This document shows, piece after piece, positions 34,897 to 44,582 of a DNA stretch of 64,000 bases (its first letter is position 1; the number at the start of each line of letters is the position of its first letter). The notes below the pieces were generated by a model. That model saw nothing but the letters and a program-made list of their open reading frames with translations, was not told where the DNA came from and did not search any database. The DNA is from Paramagnetospirillum kuznetsovii (GTDB lineage Bacteria > Pseudomonadota > Alphaproteobacteria > Rhodospirillales > Magnetospirillaceae), in the NCBI RefSeq assembly GCF_003284725.1, contig NZ_PGTO01000007.1, positions 62,001 to 126,000 on the forward strand. Reading direction: 5' to 3'. The position numbers and the translations under genes are program-made.

Positions 34897-37155
34897 CTAC
34901 AAGGCCTTCGCCAGCCGCTCCATGTCGTCTCGGATCTCCCGAAGCTCTGCGAGAATCGTTTTCAGGTCATCGCCATCCAATTCCCCCATTGACGTTTCCA
35001 TGAGGCGGAGTTTGGCCTCTATGCGCCTTGCACGCCATGCAAGGCTTGATCGTCGCCCGATTCGGGTCGCCAGATCTCGTACTCGTCTCCACGGCGAGGA
35101 TGTCCGCCGCGCGGACCGATCCGCACTTTCCGGCTTGCGTTGGGAGAACCACCATGTCGAACCGATGATCGCCAGCAGGAGGACAACAAACTGTAGCCAT
35201 TGCGTCCGTTCTAGCGAGACCTGCCGATTTTTGATTAGCTGAACTCTATCGTACAGGCGATGCTCATAGTCTGGGATCGAGTCAAGCCACTCCTTATTCT
35301 CCTGCCGCCTTTCGTCCAGTTGCTTTGTCTGTGCCGCTTTTTCGGGTGCGGACAAGACAGAACCGGACGAATTGAATTTCCGGATATCGCCTGTGGCTAG
35401 CAATGTTGGCGCGGCGCGGCCATCCTTCGCCGGGCCAAGGCCGAGGGTAGCGCGCAGGCACATCATGGAGGGATTGAAGTAATGGGGATAGAAAGCGCTT
35501 CCCATGGCCCAGCTCTCAATGGTCTGAACCCGGGAAAAATCCACGGGAGCATGTCGGCCACTGGGAACCTCCACGGTCATGAAATGCTCAAGCGCCTCCT
35601 GTGCCTTTTCCAAGCCAACGGCACCATCCCCCATATAGAATTCAAGGGTCCGCTTACCGTTATAGCTATAGTCGTCGACCCGGTGCGTCCGACCCGGATC
35701 ATAGGGTAGCGTGTGCCACCCCAAGCCCTTGCGATCGAGGACATCGACCCTGTCGAATGGCCGATGCTTGAGCTTGAAATGCTCAAAATACACCTCGGTA
35801 GCGAGATAGTGCCACCACTCCACCGCCCAGACGAAGGCGATAACCGTATCCTTGTCGGGAGAAACGATCATGTCCCGTGTGGCCGCAATCGGAACCGCCA
35901 TACAGGCGCGAAGCGCCTGATGTCGCCAGAAATTGATTGCCGGCAGCATTCCGCCGAACAGCGGAGAGTAGGTTCGCCCGCCATTCATATTGATCGACAT
36001 GCGTTCGAACCAGTTGTCCGAATTACCGCGACCGCTCGTCAACCAAGGCCCCAGCGGATTGAACACCAACAATACGGCCGCGACGATGAAAATTTTTCGG
36101 CCATGCCGTGACGCCCGTGTCAGACAGGCGATGGTGAACGGTATGGCCTCGGCGGTCATTACCATCAGGAATGGTGCAATGTAGATGACATACCGCGGCT
36201 GACAGATGGCGTTCCAATACCCATACACATAGACCGCCACGGGAACCACCGGCCATAGGCGCATCCAGCCCCAGCGCGACCGGCGAACCTCACCCAGGAT
36301 AAAACCGGCGTAAAATGGAAGCAGCAGAATCCACCCGATGGAAAATGTCTTCAGCCATGTATCAAGACGATATTCCCCAGGAATGATAAGTGAAGCGCCT
36401 TCGTCCAAGGTTTGCGCGATCAATTCCAGCGGTGTCACCTTGTAAGGCAGACAGACCAGATACAAGGCGCCATAGATCAAGGGGAAGTAGGACACGGCTC
36501 CGATCAAGGCACGCCGCAGCCTCGGGTCGCTCAATAATTCGCGCCAGCCGCCCCATCCTTGACCGCCAGTCAAGCGTGGCCAGACCGCGGCTACAGTTAT
36601 CGTGAGCGGCAGCGCCCCGATTATGGGCAGGGCGTCACCTCGGTACAAAATGGCCAGGGCCGCGGACAGCGCGGCCACGGGCAAAAGCCAAACGGACCGC
36701 AATGCCAATTCGAGGGCTACCAGAAAAAGAAGGAAGGCTGGCGCCGTATCGCTGGGGATCTCCAGAGAGACGAGCCAAGCCGGAGCGGCGAAAGAATACA
36801 GCAGAAAACGTAGCGGAGTAATGGCATGAAATCGACGCACGAAGAGGTAGATTAGCCATAAGGAAGGGACAGCGCAGAAAATGGTCATCAGCCGTTGAAC
36901 CGGAAACGGGGCCATTTGCAGCCACTGGGACAACAGGGCAATAGTTTGGACCATGAACTGCCGCTTTCCCAGGATCATGGGAACGGTGGCGTGGTCAATA
37001 ACTGCTGCGGCTTCGGTCTCGAAAGTATCTCCCGCCCAAATATACAGAAATGGCAGTAAGATATAGGCAAGCAAGACCCATAGGCCGAGCCGGCTCAGCG
37101 TTTCCGCAGACAATCGCCGCGTCATCAGCATCAAGGAATCAACCTTTCCAGACAT
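34897..37155 (-). CDS. Large polytopic membrane protein with C-terminal PDY module
   Basis: This 752-residue protein has about ten hydrophobic helices in residues 20-360, which suggests a GT-C-like membrane enzyme. LYRGDALPIIGALPLTI and YWNAICQPRYVIYIAPFL are landmark segments. A soluble region (about 370-620) follows, then EWLDSIPDY (PDY 628-630), a TM helix at about 653-670 and an 80-residue basic coiled tail with AWRARRIEAKLRLME. The PDY part and tail closely match the small protein at 20950, although the rest is unrelated. ATG 37155 has no strong ribosome site. It is the second gene of a membrane pair with the SGNH fusion upstream. Confidence 0.7.
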   Translation of the reverse strand: MSGKVDSLMLMTRRLSAETLSRLGLWVLLAYILLPFLYIWAGDTFETEAAAVIDHATVPMILGKRQFMVQTIALLSQWLQMAPFPVQRLMTIFCAVPSLWLIYLFVRRFHAITPLRFLLYSFAAPAWLVSLEIPSDTAPAFLLFLVALELALRSVWLLPVAALSAALAILYRGDALPIIGALPLTITVAAVWPRLTGGQGWGGWRELLSDPRLRRALIGAVSYFPLIYGALYLVCLPYKVTPLELIAQTLDEGASLIIPGEYRLDTWLKTFSIGWILLLPFYAGFILGEVRRSRWGWMRLWPVVPVAVYVYGYWNAICQPRYVIYIAPFLMVMTAEAIPFTIACLTRASRHGRKIFIVAAVLLVFNPLGPWLTSGRGNSDNWFERMSINMNGGRTYSPLFGGMLPAINFWRHQALRACMAVPIAATRDMIVSPDKDTVIAFVWAVEWWHYLATEVYFEHFKLKHRPFDRVDVLDRKGLGWHTLPYDPGRTHRVDDYSYNGKRTLEFYMGDGAVGLEKAQEALEHFMTVEVPSGRHAPVDFSRVQTIESWAMGSAFYPHYFNPSMMCLRATLGLGPAKDGRAAPTLLATGDIRKFNSSGSVLSAPEKAAQTKQLDERRQENKEWLDSIPDYEHRLYDRVQLIKNRQVSLERTQWLQFVVLLLAIIGSTWWFSQRKPESADRSARRTSSPWRRVRDLATRIGRRSSLAWRARRIEAKLRLMETSMGELDGDDLKTILAELREIRDDMERLAKAL

Positions 37156-37245
37156 ATGGGGGTAAACGAACCGATAGGGGCAATCGCACCGAAATCCATG
37201 CCGAAATCTCCCCTCGGGTTCAACAAAATAATCCCGGATACCCCA

Positions 37246-40002
37246 TCACTGCGCGAGCACCTGGTCGGGAAAAGATTGCGCCAAAATGGGAATCAGATCT
37301 TCGGCAATCAGGTCTGCCACCTTCGCGGCGCCGCTATTGGTGTAGTGAAAGGCGTCATAGAAGTACTGGGTGTCCTTCGGCATGCGAGCGGCAAGGTCAA
37401 CGACCGGCACCCGGTATTGCCGTCCTAGTCGCCGCGTAACGTCATTGTATAATTCGAGACGATCTGCCGAGACCTCTGTCGCCGGGCCAAAATCGAAGCC
37501 GGTGGTGGGATCGATGAATCGCCCGTAGAGACTCGGCTGGGTAATCAGGACAGGTTCAATTCCCAAATCCCGGGTGAGACGAAGCAGCGCCGACAAACGT
37601 TGCTCATAAAGAGGAATGAACCGCGTGCGATTATCCTCGATGATCGCCGCCTTTTCCGTCGGACTGCGCCGGTCCGGGGCCGGTGCCGAGTCCCAGGATT
37701 GCGGAGCATGGCCAAGCCCGGCCTTCATGGATCGGAACGCCCGGCGCAGATTCAGGGCCGCCCCCGCCAGTCGACTGTATTGGGCGCTATAGACCAAAAG
37801 CACGCCCGGATGGCGGAGAACCTGCCCCAATGAGATCACTTCCGGCCCGGCGGACGCCGCCTTCACGGCCTTATCGAAGGCACCGTCATAGGGATTCTCG
37901 GTATCTAGCTCAACATCATTGATCCCAATAAGGTATAGAATTATTTTTGGACGAATTTTTGAGATGTAGTCGCGAACCATAATGAAATGACCAAATGTAG
38001 AGTGTCCATCCATCCCTGCATTATTTACCCAGACGCGCGGCACCTTGTTCTTTAGTAAATTGCCTAATTGTTCAGGCCATGTTTTTCCGTCTGTCAAATA
38101 ATAGCACTCTGTTGTGCTCCCTCCAACTGCAACTATTGTCATCTTTTGATCAAAGAAAGCTGGTGGATTATCCCCCCTAAAACCAATAGAGTTACTAGTG
38201 CGATAGATCACCTTGTCAAGTTTATCGCTAACGTTGTTTTCGATTACGCGGGTAAGATTGCGGTCAAAATTGATGGTGTTGCCACGTAAGCGGTCAGACA
38301 GTGGGTTATAGATTCTGAACATGACCTCGCCAAGCCCCAAGGCGACCAGACAGCCGAGGGCCAGAACTATCCCGTTCAGCGCCCAGGCATTGACGGCCTT
38401 GCGAGACGGCATCATGCCGGGCAACACATTGAAAATGCGGGAAATATATGGCGCCGCAGTTACTAGTGCCGCTTCTAGGCCGATCAGGATAGAGACCAGA
38501 AGCAGGGGCTTCATGGGATAGAAATAGCGGGTCAGCGGCATCTCCACCATGGCGACCAGGAAGTCATAGGTGAATGCCGCTGGAACAGCCGCCAAGATCA
38601 CCGCGGACGCAGTTGGAATATCTCGTCCGACCAGTTTCCGGTGCAGGCACCAGACCGCGGCCCAAACGGTCACGCCGACTGGAAAAACGACAGCGAACAG
38701 GCGCAGGAATTCCCCGATCCAACCAAAATAGTAAAATTTGGCGGTAATACCGAACAATCTAGGAAAGCTCTCATTTAAAAAAAACGGAGAGTGCGTCATA
38801 GCCTCATAGCGTTCCATGGCATCCGGCACATAGGGCGTCAGAAACTTCGCTAGAGGCAACGTGGTCACGTCATAGAGCGACCGGAATTCACGAAACAAAT
38901 AATCCTGCATGGGATAGAGCGAGCCATTCCGCGCGCTAATAAGGAATTTGTCCCATCCGATGGATATGAAGCCAATCGGATCCCGCATCATGGTGGCGTC
39001 GGAAAAATGCCGCACCACGCGAAGGCTGACCGTTCCCACTCCTAATTTGGGAACCAGATCGCCGAATCGATCCGGGTGCGCCTTGACATAGGGCGTTATG
39101 ACCTCGGCGCTCAGTTTGTCAAACACCGTCCGGCCATTGTTGACGATGACCATTACCCTATCCATGGGCGTCTGCGCCGCCCTGAACTTCTCCTGCGCCC
39201 ACTGTGACGCCAACCAGACCTCGGCATACAGTTCCGGGTAATCCGTCACCAGATCCCGAGGCATGATAAAGGCGGCATTGGTGGCAAACGGGCTGAGCGC
39301 TGTAGTTTCAGAATGGGAGAAGGAGTTGGTCACCACTCCGCGCACGACCACGTGGCCGACGATGGTGAGCACGCTTACCCCCGCCAGCAGCGTCACACGC
39401 AACACAGACCGCCTGGACGGCTGAATCAGGGCAAGAACTCCCGTTAAGGCGGGCAATAGCAGCAGCCCCAGAGCGGCGGCGCGGAACCAGACGGCAGCCC
39501 CCATCACCAATCCGAGGGCGACCGGCCACACCAAGGCGGGGGAAGACAACATGCGGATGGAACACGCCATGGCGAAAAGGCAGAGGGAAAAAAAGATCCC
39601 ATCCGTCAGCATATTGACGTCATAGAGCAAATCGTATTCGTCCAGGGAGATCAACACCGCCAGCACGATCACTGTCACGGCATAGCGACTGACTCCCTTG
39701 AATGCCGTCGCTAGGGCGATCACTCCGCTGAAATGCAGGGTGAATTGCAGCGGAACCAAAAGGCCAATCCCACCGGGAACCGCGAACAATCCCTTCAGCA
39801 GTAGCGCATAGCCAAACGGCCTGGAATCGCCGAAGCCCACATAGGTGGCGGAATCGTACTGGCCGAACGGAAAGTGGGGAAAATAATATATGCAATAAAT
39901 TCCGGCCAGCAGCGGCACCACAACCGCCAGCAGCGAGGTCAGTCGTGACTGGGACGATACCTTTAGGGCCCCTAGCAACTTATGGAGAATTCGTCGATCC
40001 AT
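37246..40002 (-). CDS. Fusion: GT-C-like membrane domain plus SGNH hydrolase
   Basis: This 918-residue protein has two halves. Residues 20-520 hold about ten TM helices with YDSATYVGFGDSRPFGYALLL at 49-69. A linker TM (541-560) leads to an SGNH domain with GGST at 627-630 (Ser629), NAGMDG 661-666, GIND 693-696 and DAFHYTNSG near the end. The linker resembles that of the SGNH protein at 2231. Fusion suggests that acyl transfer or hydrolysis is tied to sugar addition or export. ATG 40002 overlaps the AsnB-type gene by 31 nt; 40026 is an alternative. The SGNH part (37920-38290) is unusually AT-rich, and an eight-A run lies at 38777-38784. Confidence 0.75.
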   Translation of the reverse strand: MDRRILHKLLGALKVSSQSRLTSLLAVVVPLLAGIYCIYYFPHFPFGQYDSATYVGFGDSRPFGYALLLKGLFAVPGGIGLLVPLQFTLHFSGVIALATAFKGVSRYAVTVIVLAVLISLDEYDLLYDVNMLTDGIFFSLCLFAMACSIRMLSSPALVWPVALGLVMGAAVWFRAAALGLLLLPALTGVLALIQPSRRSVLRVTLLAGVSVLTIVGHVVVRGVVTNSFSHSETTALSPFATNAAFIMPRDLVTDYPELYAEVWLASQWAQEKFRAAQTPMDRVMVIVNNGRTVFDKLSAEVITPYVKAHPDRFGDLVPKLGVGTVSLRVVRHFSDATMMRDPIGFISIGWDKFLISARNGSLYPMQDYLFREFRSLYDVTTLPLAKFLTPYVPDAMERYEAMTHSPFFLNESFPRLFGITAKFYYFGWIGEFLRLFAVVFPVGVTVWAAVWCLHRKLVGRDIPTASAVILAAVPAAFTYDFLVAMVEMPLTRYFYPMKPLLLVSILIGLEAALVTAAPYISRIFNVLPGMMPSRKAVNAWALNGIVLALGCLVALGLGEVMFRIYNPLSDRLRGNTINFDRNLTRVIENNVSDKLDKVIYRTSNSIGFRGDNPPAFFDQKMTIVAVGGSTTECYYLTDGKTWPEQLGNLLKNKVPRVWVNNAGMDGHSTFGHFIMVRDYISKIRPKIILYLIGINDVELDTENPYDGAFDKAVKAASAGPEVISLGQVLRHPGVLLVYSAQYSRLAGAALNLRRAFRSMKAGLGHAPQSWDSAPAPDRRSPTEKAAIIEDNRTRFIPLYEQRLSALLRLTRDLGIEPVLITQPSLYGRFIDPTTGFDFGPATEVSADRLELYNDVTRRLGRQYRVPVVDLAARMPKDTQYFYDAFHYTNSGAAKVADLIAEDLIPILAQSFPDQVLAQ

Positions 40003-41861
40003 GCGCCCAACACCATGAGGTTCCAAATCTTAAAAGTGTTGTCCATCCGTCGGTTCCGATGATCCTCGACGAAGCGATCCATCACCTCCGGCCGGACTAA
40101 GCCGGATTTGCGCAAAACGGATAATCCGTGATCGCGAACCCCCGCGAGTTCATTGTCAAGCCACCGGCTGATGGGAAGATGGGTGCCGGCCTTGCGCCTG
40201 AAGACCACGTCATCAGGGAGGCGATCCTTTAGAAACGCCTTCATGATCCGCTTCAACTCCCAGCCCTTGAACAAGGTGGCTGACGGCAAGGTCAAAGCCG
40301 CCTGCACGAGGTCATGATCCAAGAATGGCAAGCGGATCTCCACGCTGTGGGCCATGGAGATATTGTCGGCCCACGGCAGCATCGGCCCCAGCCATGCCTT
40401 GAGATCGGATGCCAGCAGGTTATTGATAACAGGGTCAGCGGTGGCCCCCAGTTGCGCAAACGCCGCGTCATAGGGCCGGGTGAACGCCGCCATGGAGGAA
40501 TGAACCTCGGGAACCAGCAATTCCTTCAATTCCATGGGCGAGAAAATGGTTCGCCAATAGGAATGGGCCTTGGCGATATCCATATAGGGGCATTCGGTAA
40601 ATTTCTTGAGCTGATAGTCCAAGGAGACCCGGCCAAGGCTGGCGGGCAACAACCGCGCCGCCCGGTGAAGTCCATGGCGCGCCCCCGTGGGAAGGTGACG
40701 GAAATAGCTGAATATGGCGTCGGCCCGATAGGTCTTGTAGCCGGCGAACAACTCATCCCCACCGCTGCCGTTCATGGCAACCTTGAAGCCGTCAGCATGG
40801 ATGGCTTTGCAGACAAAGTAATATACCATCTGAGCGGTATTAGCCTGCAGTGACGATGCATGACGGATAAAATGGGGGAAAGCGTCCCGCACCACCCCCC
40901 CATCCAAGGGGATGCGCTGCCAATCAAGCCCAAGGCGGCGGGCCAAGACGCCCGCGTCCGCTGATTCGTCAAAATCAGCATCATCATAACCGACTGTATA
41001 TGAGCGCAGAGGGGCGTTCAGCTCCCGCGCCACGATCCAGGCGATGGCACTTGAATCAAGGCCCGACGACAGCATCAAGGTGATGGGCACATCGGATACC
41101 AGACGCTTTTCCACCGCCTTGACCAGCAATTCCCAGCACGCATCAGCAGATGCCGCAAGGCCCACGGGAGCATCAGCCCGCGGCACCGTTTCCATTGCCC
41201 AAAAAGGCCGGATATCCATCCTGCCGTCGCAGTCCACCGTCGCCCAATGTCCCTCGGGCAGCGACGACACCCGGCTGAGGGCGGTGCCGGGACCAGTGAC
41301 ATAGGAGTAGGTCAGGAATTCGGCGACGGCGCCGTAGTCTAGGCGCCTCAGGTCGGGCGAGAATGCCATCGGCACCGACATTTCGGAACCGAACACCAGG
41401 GCGTTGGCAACGCGACCGTAGTAGATCTGCTTCTTACCCAACCGATCCCGCGACAAATAGAGTCTGCGTGTAGCTCGCTCCCAAAGAGCCAGCCCCCACA
41501 TACCCTCCAATCGCGAGAAAACGCCGGTACCCCAATGGTGGAAACCCGCCAGAATAACTTCGGTATCCGAATGAGTCTGAAACGGATAGCCCAGCATCGA
41601 TAGTTCGGAGCGTAAGGCCCGATAGTTATAGATCTCGCCATTGAAGACGATGATCAAGCCGCCATCGGCCGAGGTCTGCGGCTGATGACCGTTGGTCAGA
41701 TCAATGATAGACAGGCGGCGCATGGCCAGCCCAACCGGACCATCGGTAAAAAATCCATCGTCATCGGGACCGCGGTGAATGATGGACTCGTTCAGAGGCC
41801 GCAAGTCGGAGTCTTCGACAGCCTTGCCGTCAAACCGCAAAATTCCGACGATCCCACACAT
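39972..41861 (-). CDS. asnB: AsnB-type glutamine amidotransferase (copy 3)
   Basis: This 629-residue protein starts MCGIVGILRF (Cys2) with VFNGEIYNY at 72-80. The P-loop reads SSGLDSS at 265-271, where the second residue of the usual SGGxDSS is Ser. This may alter ATP binding. MNGSGGDELFAGYK follows. The remaining domain layout is complete, so it is probably active on a glycan carboxylate. It lies 7 bases after the PglD-type acetyltransferase and overlaps the fused SGNH gene. Confidence 0.88.
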   Translation of the reverse strand: MCGIVGILRFDGKAVEDSDLRPLNESIIHRGPDDDGFFTDGPVGLAMRRLSIIDLTNGHQPQTSADGGLIIVFNGEIYNYRALRSELSMLGYPFQTHSDTEVILAGFHHWGTGVFSRLEGMWGLALWERATRRLYLSRDRLGKKQIYYGRVANALVFGSEMSVPMAFSPDLRRLDYGAVAEFLTYSYVTGPGTALSRVSSLPEGHWATVDCDGRMDIRPFWAMETVPRADAPVGLAASADACWELLVKAVEKRLVSDVPITLMLSSGLDSSAIAWIVARELNAPLRSYTVGYDDADFDESADAGVLARRLGLDWQRIPLDGGVVRDAFPHFIRHASSLQANTAQMVYYFVCKAIHADGFKVAMNGSGGDELFAGYKTYRADAIFSYFRHLPTGARHGLHRAARLLPASLGRVSLDYQLKKFTECPYMDIAKAHSYWRTIFSPMELKELLVPEVHSSMAAFTRPYDAAFAQLGATADPVINNLLASDLKAWLGPMLPWADNISMAHSVEIRLPFLDHDLVQAALTLPSATLFKGWELKRIMKAFLKDRLPDDVVFRRKAGTHLPISRWLDNELAGVRDHGLSVLRKSGLVRPEVMDRFVEDHRNRRMDNTFKIWNLMVLGAWIDEFSISC

Positions 41862-41868
41862 GCTGACC

Positions 41869-42510
41869 TTACTCCGGCTTCAGACGTCGGGCGGGAACGC
41901 CACCCCAGGTCTCTCCGTCCGGGATATCGCGCAATACCACCGCTCCGGCGCCAACCACCGCTCCGGCGCCAATACGGCGGCCGGGAACTACCCTCGCACC
42001 GGTATAGATAATGGCCCCTTCACCGAGGTGAACCCGACCGGAAGTCGCGACACCGGGACCGATATTCACATATCGTCCGATATGATTGTCGTGCTCGACC
42101 ACTGCGCCAGCGTGAACGATAACATGGTCTTCCAGATGACAGCCCATTTCGATGACGGCCCCGGCATTGATAATGCAGCCCCGCCCGATCACCACGTCGG
42201 GGGCGATGGATGCACGGGGATGTACAGCGGAAAAGAACCCATAGCCCGCTCGTTCCAAGGAGTCTACGATCGACTGCTTGCCTGCGGGATCGGCAATGGC
42301 GGCGATAACGGCAAGACCCGACCGGGGCGGATAACTGGCAAGTACGCTCAAATTGCCAAGTACCTCGACATCATCCACCCTGGTTCCCCACATGGACGGG
42401 TTATCGAAGGTATCGATGAAGCCAAGAATCCGTCGTTCTCCCGTCAACCTCAGGGTCGTCGCAATATACCGGGCCTGCGCCCCCGCCCCGATGACAAGGC
42501 AATCGGTCAT
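41869..42510 (-). CDS. PglD/NeuD-type sugar O/N-acetyltransferase
   Basis: This 213-residue protein has an N-terminal nucleotide-sugar binding fold (CLVIGAGAQARYIATTL) and a left-handed beta-helix of hexapeptide repeats from about residue 90. The catalytic His lies in HAGAVVEHDNHIG. PDGETWGGVPARRLK is the usual C-terminal end. PglD acetylates the 4-amino group of UDP-bacillosamine precursor; NeuD acetylates sialic acid precursors. With the aminotransferase two genes upstream, a 4-acetamido-sugar route is likely. ATG 42510 overlaps the GT2 stop by 4 nt. Confidence 0.88.
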   Translation of the reverse strand: MTDCLVIGAGAQARYIATTLRLTGERRILGFIDTFDNPSMWGTRVDDVEVLGNLSVLASYPPRSGLAVIAAIADPAGKQSIVDSLERAGYGFFSAVHPRASIAPDVVIGRGCIINAGAVIEMGCHLEDHVIVHAGAVVEHDNHIGRYVNIGPGVATSGRVHLGEGAIIYTGARVVPGRRIGAGAVVGAGAVVLRDIPDGETWGGVPARRLKPE

Positions 42511-43439
42511 CGGGGTTTCTCTTCGAATATTTCCTTGTCGTAGATATAGCTCATCCGATTAAAGCTGAGCTGGCGCGATAGACGCGCCGCCTGATCGGAT
42601 AGGATTGCCAGTACGAAAACAAAGAAGGCGACAGTCCACAAGAACAGCGGCGCCGTCCCCACGGAGGCGAACATGACAAGATTTCGCAGTGTAAATAGAA
42701 ATGCGGCTAGAAACATAATCAATGCAGGAGGCATCAGCAGCCGTAATGGATCGAAATAGGCAATAGTGCGAATTACCGTCAGTAAGTAGTTGTAGGTATC
42801 CTGGAATGGATGGAACGACGACTTGCCTATCCGCACGTTATAGCCGATATCCACAAACTTCACGACTAATCCGTCGGTCAGGAAGGCCAATGTGATGGTG
42901 CTCATGATGGAGTGGCCGCGCGGATAAAGATGGGCATATCGCATTCCCAGATCACGGTCATATGCCCGCATGCCTGAATTAAGATCAGGGATCCGCCGCC
43001 CGGCCAGCAGGCTGGCCAAGCTCTTGAGCGTCCACTTGATAGCGATGCGCAACGGCTTCCAATCGGTGGCGCTTTCCCGCACGCGAGCGCCGACCACCAT
43101 GTCGGCGGTCTTCATTTTCTCCAGCATCTCAGGAACCTTGTCTACCGGATAGGTTCCATCGGCGTCGGTCTGCAGGATGATCTTGCCACGAGCATGGCGA
43201 ATGCCGGTGAGCCGGGCGACACCGCCACCCAGATTGCGGCGATGACGGATCAGGCGAACCCCAAGATCGCCAATGGTTTCGATGCAACCGTCCATCGAGC
43301 CGTCATCAATGACAATAACTTCGTAGGAATATGGGAGGCGATCCATCTGCTCCTTGAGATCAAGTACACATTGCCGCAACGCTCCTTTTTCGTTGTAAAC
43401 GGGGATGCAAATGCTGACGTCGAGGCAGGTGGATTCCAA
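42507..43439 (-). CDS. GT2 glycosyltransferase with C-terminal TM helices
   Basis: This 310-residue protein contains SICIPVYNEKGALRQCV, IDDGSMDGC and TDADGTYPVDKVP as GT-A elements. Two TM helices (about 240-295) and a short tail follow. It is a polyprenyl-phosphate sugar transferase type enzyme and a distant paralogue of the GT2 at 27725. The frame has no ATG near the N-terminus. TTG 43439 with GGAG about 11 bases upstream is the best start, 3 bases after the aminotransferase stop. Confidence 0.88.
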   Translation of the reverse strand: MESTCLDVSICIPVYNEKGALRQCVLDLKEQMDRLPYSYEVIVIDDGSMDGCIETIGDLGVRLIRHRRNLGGGVARLTGIRHARGKIILQTDADGTYPVDKVPEMLEKMKTADMVVGARVRESATDWKPLRIAIKWTLKSLASLLAGRRIPDLNSGMRAYDRDLGMRYAHLYPRGHSIMSTITLAFLTDGLVVKFVDIGYNVRIGKSSFHPFQDTYNYLLTVIRTIAYFDPLRLLMPPALIMFLAAFLFTLRNLVMFASVGTAPLFLWTVAFFVFVLAILSDQAARLSRQLSFNRMSYIYDKEIFEEKPR

Positions 43440-43442
43440 GGA

Positions 43443-44582
43443 TCAGGCACTCCGAAACTCAAAGAACCGCCCAACGGAATCGGCAACGTGAACGGCTTCC
43501 GCTTCTAACAGTTCCGAATGAATGGGCAACGACACCACCGATTTGGTGGCGATGCGGGCGTTAGGAACATCTGCCGCTTCAGGCGGCAGGCCAATCTGTT
43601 TGATCACTGGTTCATCGCACAGTACGAGCGGGTAGTGGATCATTGTCTCGATGCCGCGCTGCTTCAAGAACCCGGCAAGCCCAGACACGTCGCCGCAGCG
43701 AAGAACAAACTTATGCCAATTGTGGCTGCTGCCAGGCCGAATAGTCGGCAGTGACACGTCTCCTACCCCTGCCAAGCGGTCGAGATAAATGTTGGCGACA
43801 CGGCGGCGCGCGTCCTGCCAGTCCTGTAGCTTCGCCAATTTGAACCTCAGCTGGGCAGCCATCTCGGTAGATAGCTGACTGTTATATCCAAGCATGGCAT
43901 AGCGCCGGGTGTCAGGATCCCGTCCATGATAGCGCAGCATTCGAACTGTCCGTGCCACTGCGTCGTCATCAGTCACCAGCGCGCCGGCACTACTGAAAGA
44001 GCCGATGACTTTGGTTGGATCGAAACTTAGGCAACTGGCCAGCCCCATACTGCCCGCCGCCCTATCGCCATCCATTGCGCCCAAGGCCTGAGCCGCGTCC
44101 TCGATCACAATCAGGTCATGGCGCCGAGCAAAGGCGTCCACCGCCTTCATGTCCAAGGTCTGACCAAACATATGGACCGCCAGCAAGGCTTTCGTTCGCG
44201 GCGTCACCAACCGGTCGAGAGCCGCCACATCCATTTGATAGGTCGCTGGATCGATATCGATGAAACGCGGCGAGGCTCCAACCCGCAAAATGGGTGATAC
44301 CGATGCGAAAAATGAAAACGCGGTCACCAGCACCTCATCGCCGGCCCCAATCCCCGTTGCCATGAGAGCGAAGGCCAAGGCGTCAGTGGCGGAGCCCACG
44401 GCAACCGCATGACGCCGACCCGTCAAAGCCGCAATATCCGCTTCAAAATCCGCTACAGCCGGCCCTTGCAAGGCATTGCCCGCAGACAGAGCCTGCTCGG
44501 TAATCGCCATAAACTCATCGCGGTAGCGGGCAAACTGGCGGTCAAGGCCAAAGAAACGGACAGGGACGTCCGAGTTGCTCAC
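43443..44582 (-). CDS. DegT/DnrJ/EryC1/StrS sugar aminotransferase (copy 1)
   Basis: This 379-residue PLP enzyme has the internal-aldimine Lys191 in SFDPTKVIGSFSSAGAL and the family blocks GSATDALAFAL and [11 protein letters not shown]. It moves an amino group onto a keto-sugar nucleotide. A 4-keto product of the FlaA1-type dehydratase (16905) would be a good substrate. The start is GTG 44582, which overlaps the epimerase stop by 4 nt (GTGA). It is less similar to the other two aminotransferases in the window than they are to each other. Confidence 0.88.
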   Translation of the reverse strand: MSNSDVPVRFFGLDRQFARYRDEFMAITEQALSAGNALQGPAVADFEADIAALTGRRHAVAVGSATDALAFALMATGIGAGDEVLVTAFSFFASVSPILRVGASPRFIDIDPATYQMDVAALDRLVTPRTKALLAVHMFGQTLDMKAVDAFARRHDLIVIEDAAQALGAMDGDRAAGSMGLASCLSFDPTKVIGSFSSAGALVTDDDAVARTVRMLRYHGRDPDTRRYAMLGYNSQLSTEMAAQLRFKLAKLQDWQDARRRVANIYLDRLAGVGDVSLPTIRPGSSHNWHKFVLRCGDVSGLAGFLKQRGIETMIHYPLVLCDEPVIKQIGLPPEAADVPNARIATKSVVSLPIHSELLEAEAVHVADSVGRFFEFRSA

